Assembly (NCBI RefSeq): GCF_051401765.1 | Contig: NC_135064.1 | Span: forward strand, 27,874,001 to 27,938,000 | Reading direction: 5' to 3' | Source of the DNA: Calliopsis andreniformis | Taxonomy: Eukaryota > Arthropoda > Insecta > Hymenoptera > Andrenidae | Length of the DNA stretch: 64,000 nt | Shown: piece after piece, positions 52,105 to 63,346 of the stretch | Position numbering within the stretch: position 1 is the first letter of the stretch | Layout: each line of letters opens with the position of its first letter | Translations under genes and position numbers: made by a program | The notes under the pieces: model-generated | Seen by the model: only the letters and a program-made list of their open reading frames with translations | What the model was told of the DNA's origin: nothing | Databases searched by the model: none

Positions 52105-55073
52105 ATACGCCTTCCACATTGGACGTTCATTGGCGTAATCGCGGTGATTGTCGGCGATCGCTTTATTACGACGAATTGATTTTGATGTCAACCGATGTCA
52201 AACGGTCGTGAATTATCGTCAATTTGCCAGGACTGTCTTTCGATGTGCTCGATCGATGCGATCGCGACAACGTCGTTGGTAAAAGAGACTGATCGAGAAC
52301 GCAAAAATAGGTGATGAATGCTGCGAAGGAAACGATACGGGTGCTGCATCTCGAATCAACGGTCAATTGGAACGAATTAGAGGGGACAAAGACGTGGAAA
52401 GCTCTGGACTGTTGGATGGAAAAGCGGTTCCCTGTTCGTAAATCGATTCTTCGGCAGCCGAAGAATTCGTTGGCCGAGGCTGAAACTTCCATACGAGCCA
52501 CTGTCCCCGATGAATCCATCGAGCGGACTTGCCCGAGATTAAGTTCGAGGAACGAACATTAATCTGCCGATTACAGCGGCTCGGGAACCTCCCATTCGCG
52601 GTACCGCGTCTCGAACAAGGTTCTTCGTCTTTGATTATTGCGCAATAGTCGTTCGCGGTTCGACCTCGACTACCTCCACGATCGCCATACCATCCTTTGC
52701 TCTTTCTTCCGCGACTAGTCGCCCAATGCTCTGGTTGCTCTTTTTCACTATGTGTGAATTTTCCTCACGTTGCCTTCGTCCACCCTCACTTGTCTGAGAA
52801 ATCTTCTCGATTACGTCCTTCGGGCGTGAAATGTCTAACCAACGTCTATCCCTTGTCATTCGAAGCGAATCGAATATCAGTGGTTAATAATAATGTAACA
52901 GGATCAGGTTAATCCTATACACAAATGTTCTTCAGCAGCGCATTCCTCTCAATGATCTCCTTCAATCATAGTATTGTTTTGGATACCATTCCCCTGGTGG
53001 ATCGCTACTTATTGTATCTCTGTCTCAAACTTTACCACCTCCTGTTTCCCATTGTTATCTGAACCCCATTTAGTGTGAAATATATATTATAACGATGTTA
53101 ATGATAATAGTAAAAGTTTCTAGACCTAGGGCCTTTGTTATCACCATACAGTATATGAAAAAAGAGTTACGCGTAACAGCAAAACGAAGATATAAATAGC
53201 GTATATGCTTTTCTTACTTAATGTCCTTGTTCAATGCACCTTTTCACGAGTGCAAACGTAATCTCACATAAGCAGGATTCCTTCGAGTTTCAAGAACAAA
53301 AGTTCCGATTGAGAAAAGTAAATTGATATCTAGATGGCGTGAACGTTGTGTGCTTGGCTACATACATATGTACGATTCCACACGTCACGATGATATCGTT
53401 AATTCTTCGGCTTAACTTGGAACTCATTTCGATCGAGTCACTTCCTTTATGCAATCAGACGCTTTTAATGAATGGACGCGTTTTTGAATTTTTCGACGCT
53501 GTAAAAAGAAAAAGATGGTACAAGGAGTTCTGGGTGATGTCCTGAAGTCAACTATTCTCGTTTGCACTTGCTTCTTGCTTCGATAGCTTTATTTACATAT
53601 TTTACCTCAAATTGTTTACCCTAGTTCTAGCGACAACGAGGAAAGACGCGAAGGAAGGAAGCTTCGTGCTGGTAGCCTCGACACGAACGTCACTTAAAAA
53701 CGCCTGTTGTCTCTATTATAGTAGTAGCTCGCGGTATGCGAGTAAACTAGCATTTAAAACGTGGCTGATATTCTTTGGGAATTATACGGTACGTTGGAAC
53801 GAATCATGTTATATCCCTGATAGAAGATCGATCGTAGAAGATATACGAAACCATTTGTTTCTTTCCTACTTTGCAAATGTACAAAGTTATAATTCTCAGG
53901 ACGTACAGAGATTGATCACACTGTTCATCGATTTTAATTGAAATTAGGTAGGACATAAGTACAGTAGGACTACGATTAATGAGCTTAAGACCAAATTTAA
54001 AGATCCTTTCGATAACCAATTTTGTAAATTTCGTTAGGCTGGAATTAAATCATAGTTCAAGTTTTACTCTCAATCCTGCTGTGAATACTTTTATTGTAAA
54101 TGTGTCAAAAAATCGAAATTTTGAATAAGAAAGAACATTGATAATCTAGCTTCGGTTAATCGGGGTTGTGCCGTGTACAATTAGTACTTCCTTGGTGACT
54201 AAATCCGCAGAATCCAGTTTACCCCTCCGATCGGATGACGGCATGGATGACGATCGTGGCCTGATTGAGGACTTACGCGAAATCGTAGGAGTCGGTGACG
54301 CGAAAAGGAAAAGAAGTTTTTGACCGAAAGCCCCGCGCGTTTCGCGGATAGAACAAGGAAAGGAAATTTAATTCCGGTCTCGCGGTCTGAGGTACAGCCG
54401 CAAGCAAGGGGCTTCCTGTTCGGGGTCTCTGGTTCTCCCTCCGAGTCTTACGGTTACTTACGGACTTACCGACTTATGCCTGGCATACTCTACCGCGTGC
54501 AGCAAGAAGCCAGACATTCTGCAGCCCGCTCCACGGGCTAATCGGTCTAATGAGATCATATTATATTATTCCGACTTTGCTAATCTTTATTAATCTCATT
54601 TCTCTTCGAGCCGCGTGCTTGCGATTCTCCCCGACTGTATTGTTTCCCGAAACAACGGAGACTACTAGCTCTCATCTTCCCGACGAATCTTCCTTTTCAG
54701 ATAGATGATCCATCGCTGAAGTGCACGGTTTTCCACGTGTCTCCCCTTCAAATTACTGAACGTTCAAACAAACCGAGTACCCTGTACGTACGGTTTAAAC
54801 GCAAGTGTTTGAGCTCGAGTAAACATTCGCAACGGTCCGCCAGGAAAATGTGTAGTTCGGTGACTGGGTGAAATGAGAGGCAATGTGCGCGTGTAATGCG
54901 AGTGGGTGCACTGGTCAGCGATCAGAGGAGAAGGTGCATGCCGCGCGTCACCCTTGTTAGCTGCGCTTCCTTCGAGGGCCGAGTCGTCGTCGGCTAACGG
55001 CAACAGGATCTCGGATAGAGAAGCGCGTTACGCTCACAATTAGACTGCGCGTGGTTCTTATGCGCTAGGTGCG

Positions 55074-55180
55074 CGGCGGTGGCGGCGGTGGCGGCGGCGG
55101 CGGCGGCATCTAAGCATCTTGGCCGCGAATACCACTGGCGGCGCGGCGCGGCGCGGCGCGGCGCGGCGCGGCGTGGCGCA
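55074..55180 (+). repeat. GGC triplet array and GGCGC pentamer array
   Basis: A GGC/GGT triplet run (55074-55108) is followed about 30 bp later by a GGCGC pentamer array of about eight units (from 55137). Both are G-rich on the + strand. The flanking frames are products of the repeats. Confidence 0.9.
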
Positions 55181-55912
55181 TGCATCGATCATAGAATTAC
55201 GAAGCGCGACGCATCCCGAACGCATCCTCTGTGACCAATTATCTCGCTAACGAAGCTCGTGCTAGCGAAACCGTGCTATCTTCTACACTCCGCTTTGCCC
55301 GAACAACGCGCTACCGGATGGCTAATTAATTATAACAATGTCGTTAATTTTACGCGGCCGACTCGAAACGTTACTGACCGAATCGTCCTGCAGTTCTTTT
55401 CCTACCGACCTACCCACTTCCTTTCTCCCGTTCATCCTGCCTTTATCTTTGCTCCTCTACCAAACCCTCTATCTCCTGTTTAACCTCTTCGTCTTCCTCT
55501 CGCTCTCGATTGTCTCGATCAACAACCTTAAGCCGCTCCAGGATGCAAATAATGAGATCGTAGTCGATCGACCCACGAACCAACGCTGAACTTTGCTTCC
55601 CTGAGACTTCCTATACAGACACATAACTGAATTGTTATTGAAAAAAAAATATTATTATTCGGTCGAAGAACGTGGATCGAGAGGGCCGCGAATAATTACG
55701 GTCGTTGTAGATGGTCGACGATGAACCGACGGTTTCTAAGCTCGTTCGCGGGACACTTTCGAAGCGTACGGAGGGATTCTGTTCCGAGTTACTACTCGGA
55801 ATGGAATGGTCGCGAACCAGCCAGAGCAATGAAAATTCAATGACGCGAGCAATTTGAGCTCTCGAGGGCCGTGCAAGCTGCAATCTGAAAGTATAAACAG
55901 TAGTTGTTTGAA

Positions 55913-55984
55913 TTCTCTCTCTCTGTCTCTCTCTCTGTCTCTCCCTCTGTCTCTCTCTCTCTCTCTCTCGCTCTCTTCCCCTCT
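55913..55984 (+). repeat. CT dinucleotide tract
   Basis: About 70 bases of CT repeats are interrupted by CTGT and CTCC in intron 1. Confidence 0.9.
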
Positions 55985-56188
55985 CTCTGTTCTCCGCTGT
56001 TATTCTCTCCCTACAGCTCTGGTCCGTTTCTCTCCTTTTCCCCGGGACCATTTCTCTGTTTTCTCTCGCGCTACCACAGCGCGCGTATACAGTGTCTCTT
56101 GATGGTTGACTCGCGCACAATAATCGCGTAATTTGCGTGTAACGATGCAATTTGTAGTTATGGCGACCCCGCAATCTCTTTCGTAACA

Positions 56189-56302
56189 TCGACGACAACG
56201 ACGACGGCGACGAACACGACAGGGACGCGTGCGAAGGAGCGTTGTCGAAGGCGACGACAAGTACGACGTCGACGACGGAGACGACAAAGACGACGAGGAG
56301 GA
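56189..56302 (+). repeat. GAC-type triplet repeat
   Basis: GAC/GACGAC triplets cover about 110 bases, broken near 56225-56250. The long minus-strand frame across this and the CT tract is low complexity. Confidence 0.8.
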
Positions 56303-57889
56303 AGTTGAAAAATGCACGGTTCGATGGCCGTGCGGGCTCGTTGCTCGTGTCTGGCGTGATGCAAACGAACTCCGCTGAGCAGACTTTTCGAACCAACTGA
56401 TCCCGCACATTCGTCGCAGCACTTCGACCTTTTCGCTCAAACCTCATGGATTGTCTTTCACTCGTACTCGATGCAGACAGAAGTTCGAAATTACGAGGGG
56501 TGTAAATGCGCGCGGTCTGCACTCGTCTCGCGAAACAACGTAGCGTAGAGGGACGCGACCTGTCGTTACTGCCCGCGCGCTTTTTAAATACTAGGTGAAA
56601 TTGCGAAACCGGTTCTCCGAGCCGTCGCGAACGCCTCTCTAATTAATTTCCTCGTTAATATGCGCTAGTAAATCCGTGCCGCTCCGAACCGAAGGGACTG
56701 CTGTTGCCGTTTTCTTACTCACTAGAAAACGCGATAGAGCGGCCGAGCGCTCATTTTCGCGAGTGGTTCTGTGCTCGTCGAACTTTTATGTTCCGCATAC
56801 CGGTTAGTAGTGCATACTTCGTTGCTTGTGCTGGAGCGACTCCAACGTCTTGCCTACAGTTTTGACGATCATCTGCTTGATCTCGCAATCAGATATATGG
56901 AAAAACGAGTCGTCCAGATCGGCTGCGTCAAGGATGAGAATCGCCGGGAGCATCGAGGATGTTCCCTTTATCTGGATTCGAGCATTCCAGCACAGAGGAT
57001 GCATTGTTACCATAATATGAATTGCCTCTTAATTGCTTCCCAGTACTCTCGCGTCGCGGCTACCCGCCGACGAATATCGCTCGATTCCGCTCGCATCATC
57101 AGCGACAGCAATCGAATCCTCGAGTCCTCTTGGACCGTGGCCGCCTGTATAGAGTCGGAATGCTTTCTTCGAAGAGCGCTATCTCTCAAGGGTACCGCGA
57201 TAACCCGACGAAAGAGGAACAGAAGGAAGGTCGTAGGAGGCAGACTAGCATCGGATTAACTGCGTAATAATACGCAGTATTTTTATAATGTACTAATGAT
57301 AGTACTGTGACACGAGTTTCTTTCTCGGACAGAAGAAGTTTGAGCTTCGGTTTTAGTTATTGCGGCATTTTTGCTAAGAAGGGAGGGACTGCTATAGAGG
57401 CCAACGACACGATTTATCGCGACTGGATTTAATGAATGACGAAAGCGCAATGATTGCGGGGTATGTTTGATAGACAGGGCCATCGCTCATATGTAAGGAT
57501 ACTACTAGTAGGTAATGGGACCTGTGTGTTCCTCTATAGGTTTCGATCGTTCCAGGTTAATTGCACACGCTGATCCATTCGAAACGCACACGCGATGACC
57601 ACGATTCCTTGGAACTTGACTTACATGGAAAAGTTAATCCTCCAGCTAGCTGGTTTTGTGGTCACACGCAAGTTTCAAGCGAAGATACTTTCTAGAAAAC
57701 AATACAAGTTTTTGTTGTGCAACAGCAATTACGAGACATTTATGATACATATTTACTCGTTTGCTCTGTCTCCACTCAATTGTAGCTTGGTTTATTTATT
57801 GTAATTTTATCTATTCTTTGGAGTAGATTTCCTTTCCATGGATTTACAACACGACACGAAATTTGAATTGAAAACTTTGTCTGTTTCAG

Positions 57890-58039
57890 GATGCAAAAGC
57901 TTCTTCAAAAGAAGTGTCAGGAGGAATCTGACGTACTCCTGTCGAGGGAACAGAAACTGTCCCATCGATCAACACCATAGGAATCAGTGCCAGTTTTGTC
58001 GTTTGAAAAAGTGCCTGAAGATGGGCATGCGACGGGAAG
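57890..58039 (+). CDS. svp: Seven-up / COUP-TF nuclear receptor, coding exon 2 (rest of the DNA-binding domain)
   Basis: This 150-bp exon completes codon 133 and encodes residues 134-182, ending with the first base of the next codon. It begins with Cys134, the fourth zinc ligand of finger 1, so the P-box reads CEGCKS across the exon junction. The sequence continues with the recognition helix ([15 protein letters not shown]) and the second finger, with Cys150, Cys156, Cys166 and Cys169, in the COUP-TF signature [19 protein letters not shown]. It ends MGMRRE, where the family normally continues with Ala. The acceptor is a pyrimidine-rich tract ending TTTCAG|GA and the donor is AAG|GTACGT; both introns are phase 1, and joining to exon 1 keeps the frame. 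The match to the COUP-TF domain is almost residue for residue. Phe168 stands where I recall Tyr in Drosophila Svp and vertebrate COUP-TFs. The hinge and ligand-binding domain are not in the window. Confidence 0.97.
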
Positions 58040-58612
58040 GTACGTACCGAATGATTTCGTTCTTGTCCACTCGATCGGTTCCCCGATCGAACAGCACCTA
58101 ATCGATTCTACTTTCCATTAGTCCGGTCTCCCCACGTAGAGACCGAGAACTTTAAAATAGAGTTTTAAACGAGCGCGAATCGCGTGCCGCGCGCGGTCCT
58201 TAAGATCAAAGTTCACCGAGGCGGAAACGCGTCTATTTATTTGTAACGGATTTGCAACACGTCACGCGCGAATGCTCGAGCATCCTTGGAACTCGTCGCG
58301 CTAACTCGGGACAAGTGCGCGTATTTATATCTAGACGTGTTCTCGTTTCGGTCGCGCTCGAGTTCCTCGACGTTTCTTTGCCGTCAGCACGCCGATACCG
58401 ATACTCTCGTTCCTCGACTCGACTCAACTCGACACCTCGTTACGTCGATGCGACGTAGACCAGTTTTAGCCTTTGCAGGATACGCAGCTCGAAGTGGCCC
58501 GCGCGCGATCCACGTCCGCTCGCCGAGCTCGAAAATTGCGGAAAGGTTCCCACGCCTCTCCCCTTCCGAGATTCTTCATTTTCCTCGTCTTGAACTTGAC
58601 TGTTCGCGGGCC

Positions 58613-58634
58613 GATAACATCTGACCTTGTTAGA
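58613..58634. promoter_or_regulatory. 22-bp motif, copy 1, with an extended CAAGGTCA half-site
   Basis: The segment matches 58871-58892 at 20 of 22 bases and has core CATCTGACCTTGTT. On the minus strand it contains CAAGGTCA, the extended half-site bound by monomeric nuclear receptors such as FTZ-F1 and ERR. It lies in svp intron 2. Confidence 0.4.
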
Positions 58635-58870
58635 ACACGCACGGAGTGGTCAACGAGCCGGACGACTGGCCGTACTTATTTCCCTGCGAGGTTTCACCGC
58701 GCGCTCCTTCCACCTTTCCTGTTCGCCAGGCCGCTCGCAGCTCGATAGTCATCGGAGGACACGTCGCGTATGATCGCCTCGTAAAAGCTGGACAATTTTC
58801 CCGCGTGTCCTTTTGCTCTTGACCGCTCTCGCTCCGATTGTTCGCGCAATTCCGAGTCCTCTCGCCGTTA

Positions 58871-58892
58871 GATACCATCTGACCTTGTTTGA
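58871..58892. promoter_or_regulatory. 22-bp motif, copy 2, with an extended CAAGGTCA half-site
   Basis: This is the second copy, 258 bp downstream in the same orientation, with the same CATCTGACCTTGTT core. The flanks of the two copies do not align, so only the short motif is shared. Confidence 0.4.
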
Positions 58893-58933
58893 GCTATACA
58901 CAGGCGAGACTGTGGCCAGCAGGAACGGTGAAC

Positions 58934-58960
58934 GAGATAGAGAGGGAGAGAGAGAGAGAG
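58934..58960 (+). repeat. GA dinucleotide tract
   Basis: About 25 bases of GA repeats lie in intron 2. Confidence 0.85.
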
Positions 58961-59433
58961 CTCGCGGTCGTAGGATATCTTAGGGTGAGGTTCGAGCTCG
59001 AAGAATTGCCTCTTCTCTCTGACGTACGCGCGCTCGAGCCGCTTCGTACAGGATGATTGCTTCTTCGCGAGCGTCCCTCTCCCGTACTCGACGTCGTCGC
59101 GTTTTTCCCACGACGGAACGCCCCGAGTTTTCTGCCCTGTCGCGGCAACGTCCGCTCATTATCCGCGATGATACCTCGACTTTTGATAATAATTCGAAAC
59201 GTTCGCTCGCGTAGGGCACGCAACAACTCGGTACCCGCTCGCTCGATGCCTCTACCTCGCGAGTCCTCACGCACCAAGAGAAAAAATGCCGTGACGCAGA
59301 AGAAGAGGCGAACCGGGAGGAAGAGGTAAGAGGAATGGGTGGGCGGGGGGTTAAGACGAGAAGGCGATCAAGAAGAGTAGGAAAGAGAGGGGGTATGCAG
59401 TTTTCGTTGCTGTGCTTTTCGGGAATAAGTCAT

Positions 59434-59540
59434 GTCCTTTCGGAAAAGTGTTCCCCATGTTTCGCCAACATTGCAGTTGGTATCCTCAGGGGGTTAAATG
59501 ACACGCTATTAGAGTGTCGGGAACACTTTTCCGAAAGGAC
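59434..59540. repeat. Perfect 22-bp inverted repeat with a 63-bp spacer
   Basis: The arms are 59434-59455 and 59519-59540 and are exact reverse complements, beginning GTCCTTTCGG and ending in TTCCC. Outside the arms, six of nine further bases also pair. The spacer has a small GACAC/GTGTC stem next to the right arm. It may be a small palindromic MITE, a hairpin transcript such as a miRNA-like or endo-siRNA precursor, or a cis element. No clear target-site duplication is visible. Confidence 0.9.
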
Positions 59541-59578
59541 ACGGCTTACTTCCTAAACCCACAACAGTAAAAACTGTA

Positions 59579-59648
59579 TGCCCTCTCTCTCTCTTACTCT
59601 CTCTTTCCTACTCTTCTTCAAAGTCTCATATCTCTGAGAGAGAGGGCA
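59579..59648. repeat. 13-bp inverted repeat made of CT/GA
   Basis: TGCCCTCTCTCTC at 59579-59591 pairs exactly with 59636-59648. The arms are low complexity, so this is weaker evidence of design than the neighbouring hairpins. Confidence 0.75.
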
Positions 59649-59697
59649 GTTGCCAAAGGGTTGACAACGAAGAAGTAGTACATGTAGCGTTAGGCTT

Positions 59698-59790
59698 CGA
59701 CGACGACCGGGAGAACGATGAGGATGCGGACGAGAACGAAAACGAGATCGAAGACGAAGCCGAAGACGTAGCCGAAGACGAGGATCGGGA
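59698..59790 (+). repeat. GACGAA/GACGAG hexamer-like stretch
   Basis: About 90 bases of GACGA-type units have frequent single-base changes. A minus-strand frame reads Arg/Leu and Arg/Ser repeats because of the unit. Confidence 0.75.
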
Positions 59791-59997
59791 GGATAGAGTC
59801 GAGGGAAAGGAAGAAGGAGGAAGGTTAAAGGCAAGAAGGACGATCGGTGGAGGGTCGAGCAGTGAGGCGAGGTGCGCGGGGTGGGGTGCGCGAGTCGAGC
59901 TCTGGTAGGGGCTAGAAGAAAGCAGAAGGGGAAGAGGTTACGCGGGGAAGAGAGAGGGCGACTCGGTGGTCCGAGGTCAGCGGGGTGCATGACCTTA

Positions 59998-60033
59998 CCT
60001 CGGGGGCCCCTTCCTTCCGTGGGGCCCCCGAGG
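59998..60033. repeat. Strong GC hairpin, 13-bp stem and 10-nt loop
   Basis: CCTCGGGGGCCCC (59998-60010) pairs exactly with 60021-60033 across the loop TTCCTTCCGT. Twelve of the 13 pairs are G-C. It lies in svp intron 2 and would form a very stable RNA stem in the pre-mRNA. Its role is unknown. Confidence 0.9.
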
Positions 60034-60559
60034 CAGACAGGATGCGCTCAAGATTACCCCGTAGATACTGTCCGCGATGATTACAGAAATCTAGGAAGCC
60101 GCTCAATTTAATTAACCCTTAATTGCGACTGCCCGACGACCACGATACATTTTCTGCTGCCCTCCCATTCTTTCCTCCTCGTCTCGGTAGCTTCGAAAAC
60201 GACCGCGACTTCGCGTGCCTCGATATCGCGTTACCGCGAGAAACTTTTGCTCGCCGCCCCGAATCGAGAAGCTGCCGTCGTTGAGTTCCTACGTTCTCTG
60301 TTCTTTCTTCCCGAACGCCTTCGATTTCTTTCAAAATTCTCAGTTCGAGCTTCCCTAGAATACCTCTGAATACATATAACAGTAGAAGCAAGATTTAGTA
60401 AACAGTGATATTTGTTTCCAACACGTTCCATCGCTAAATAAATACTTTAATCTAAAGCGGAACCGGAGCTACGAGGAAACTCTCAGTGGCGGCTGCGAAG
60501 ATAAATCTCGTAGACGTAGTGGCATAGGAAGAGGTATCGGCGTAGCTATATGGCAAACG

Positions 60560-60591
60560 CTGCGCCGCTGCGCCGCTGCGCCGTTGCGCCG
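60560..60591 (+). repeat. 8-bp tandem repeat (CTGCGCCG)
   Basis: Three perfect copies and a fourth with one change lie in intron 2. Confidence 0.85.
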
Positions 60592-63320
60592 GTGTGCCAA
60601 GGTGGATTTCACTTATCTCTCGGCGTCGAAGCATGCCGCGCGGCGATGCAACGACGATGGCCATTATGGCCGCATTAACTGAAATTAGACATTGTTTCCC
60701 TTGCCGAGCTGGAACGATGCAACAATGGGAGGACGACGAAGGTGGATAGTCGGCCTGTTCGGACGGAACGTTCGGGGCAAACCAAAACGATGAGGGAGAG
60801 AGAGAGAAAGGGACGAGAGCAGAAAAAAAGAGAAGAGAGCCCGAGACGGAGCGAGATGGTAAAAATTACGCGAGGCCAACATACGAAGAGAGAGCACCGT
60901 CTACTCTTTTACCTCTTACCTTCTCTTTTTCATCTTGCGCTCCGCTCCAGCCTCTTTCGCTCTCTCTTCCTCCCTTTACCCTCTTTCTTCTACCTTCTCC
61001 CCTGTACGTTTTCCTCTGTCCCCGATGTCTACCTTTCTCCCCAACGTACGCCAAGAAGAGATTGCCGATATTACGGCAGGGTCAGAATCGTGACTTTAAT
61101 CAATTAGCGAGGTTTCTCGAACCCAGGAAATGATTAGTAATCCGGCTGGCGGTCGATTCTTGATTCTCCGCACACGGGGAAACCTCCTCTAGCTCCTCTC
61201 CGCCACTCAGCTTGGCGTACGTTCCGACCGGACGGGGACCGATCACGTCGGATAAAGCTTCGTCTCCGAGGGATTTGAACGCAGGACTGAGCCATCGAAC
61301 GTACTCGATGAAACATCGCTCGCGTAGAAATGTTTGCGCAGAGATCTGGAACGTCGTAAGAAGCGAGGATTGATCGAGCCAATATCAGATCACCGACGAT
61401 CCTGTAATCGCTTTTCCATCGAATCTGTGCTGCACGCAATTCGTTCGCTATACGCGTCGAGGAAATAGTAGACACAAATGGAGAGAAAAAAAAACGAAAG
61501 CGACCTCGAGATTTCCAAGGAAGCTGTCGCTCTATTACGCGCGATTACCGGCAAATCGATCCGCGTGATCCCCTGAGGCAACGAACTTAAGTATGACAGC
61601 TCTGTGCAAACGTGGACGACTTCGATGGGACACGAAGCGGCGCTGATTACGAATTAATAGGAACGTGGCATCGGGTTGGCGCTACTTTCCGCTCGACGAC
61701 CGTTCGCTGACTCAATTCGCGAGGTTCGCCTTTCTCTTTGGTCCTCTTGCTTAGACGAATTGAACAAATTTTCTATGGTTCTAGAACGTGTCTAGGAGGG
61801 ACGAAAAAGTATGGCTCGCAAGGCTTCCGATGGAAATAAAATCGTTAACGCGCGCGGCCGTGTTTATTCGCATAATCGCTTTCCGAACATTAAAATACAA
61901 AGTAGGCGCATTACCATGACAAAACTGTCGTCGGGTCAAGAGTACCTGACACCGTTCGTGGGGGATTGCGATCGGAACTCGGGCTCGTTATGCATATTCA
62001 GAACGGTGCAAGGTCCACCGTTGCGCATATTACCCTTTGTTCGTTCCCCCTGCTCGACATCTATGTAAACTTTCCTTTCGGCTCGCGTCTCATGCTCGTC
62101 CCCTACCATCGTCTTCCTACCGGAACGAAGACTTTTATTCGCGGTAACGCTCGTTTTCAGGACGGCCAAGTAGAAACTCGAACACGATATTTTCCAGTCA
62201 TTTACAAATTTTCACTTCACTCACTTTTTATGAAAAATACAAATAAATTTCTCCGCGTCACCTTTCACAGAGGGAATCTCATATCGTTTCAGAGTTTCAA
62301 AGAGGTGCTCGAAATCATTTCAGTTGCGATCATTTACTTGCACGCGTCAGAAGGCACGCGGTCGCGTACAAGTTGGAGCTAAGAGAGGCGACCTTCGAGG
62401 CTGTTGGAGTTCTCGCGCGATCAGAATGTGAAAGTTCATTCGGAAAAGGCGGTCAGCGCTACGCTGGTCAGCTTTGCGCACACCTATCGGCGCGTTCTTG
62501 CTCTGCTGTCCACACTTGTTCCTCTTTTTATTTCTCCGCTGACTGCGGGAGAGACATCGATGCGCTGCACACACATTCTGTTCTCCGAGCTATCTTCTTC
62601 TCGAACTCCCTTATCTTATGTCATTCCCAACGCCGCTTCGGTTAATGCAGCTTTGTGCGAAAAAACGCGTCAAGCGTGTCCATTAGATAAAGCTCAGGAG
62701 AAAGAACGAGTATGCTTTGGATTTTACTTACTCTATCTCGATGCAAATGTCACGAGATGTGTTGATTACAGAATGTTGATTATGTGCACAATTTTCATAA
62801 GTAGAAATATTTATCTACGTGGAAGCCGAGAACTTGGCGAATAAAGTAAGAAAGGAAGGGAGGAAGAAAGGGAGAGGAAGGTATTTATGGTCGGAAAAAG
62901 TGCACGAATATCAACAGTCGTTAACTGGCAGAATCTGCCTTGAGTCCCGCGAACCAGTCCCTGTTAGACGTGGGTAGATACGCAACGAACTCGTCTAGGA
63001 ACATGAGAGCGTTCCACCACGTACGGACAGGACGAGAACGACCAAAGTGTCGTGAATTCCCTTTAGATCAATTCTCTCTATTTCGAGCGCTTATACTCAA
63101 ATGTTGCTGAAGAAATGAAGTCGAAGCCTACGCGATTTGAACACGCGTGGACAGTTGACACCTTGCCTTGCAGTAAACGATTCACACCCAAACGAGATGT
63201 ACTCATCGGAATGTGTTCTTCTTAGTTGGAACTCAAAGGCATCAAGGATTTCCGAGGGTCGCGAAGGGAGCGAAGGAGAATTGGACGTCCGAATGAATCA
63301 CGGGCCGAAAGTAGCCGCGC

Positions 63321-63346
63321 GTCGAGTCGAGTCGAGTCGACTCGAG
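63321..63346 (+). repeat. (GTCGA)4 pentamer repeat and palindrome
   Basis: Four GTCGA copies run into CTCGAG, creating a 14-bp perfect palindrome at 63332-63345. Confidence 0.85.

Noticed and set aside
55635..56522. 295-codon open frame on the minus strand in intron 1
   Set aside because: It runs through the CT and GAC arrays, giving Arg/Glu and Ser/Val runs. No domain is recognisable.
60112..60135. TTAACCCTTAATTGCGACTGCC, like a piggyBac-type end
   Set aside because: I found no inverted partner with a second TTAA nearby. A single end is not enough.
61265..61285. GGGATTTGAACGC, like a reversed tRNA T-loop region
   Set aside because: No acceptor stem, anticodon arm or D-arm could be placed around it.
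62351..62362. AAGGCACGCGGT, the first part of miR-124
   Set aside because: The match stops after 12 bases while mature miR-124 is conserved throughout, and no hairpin partner is visible.
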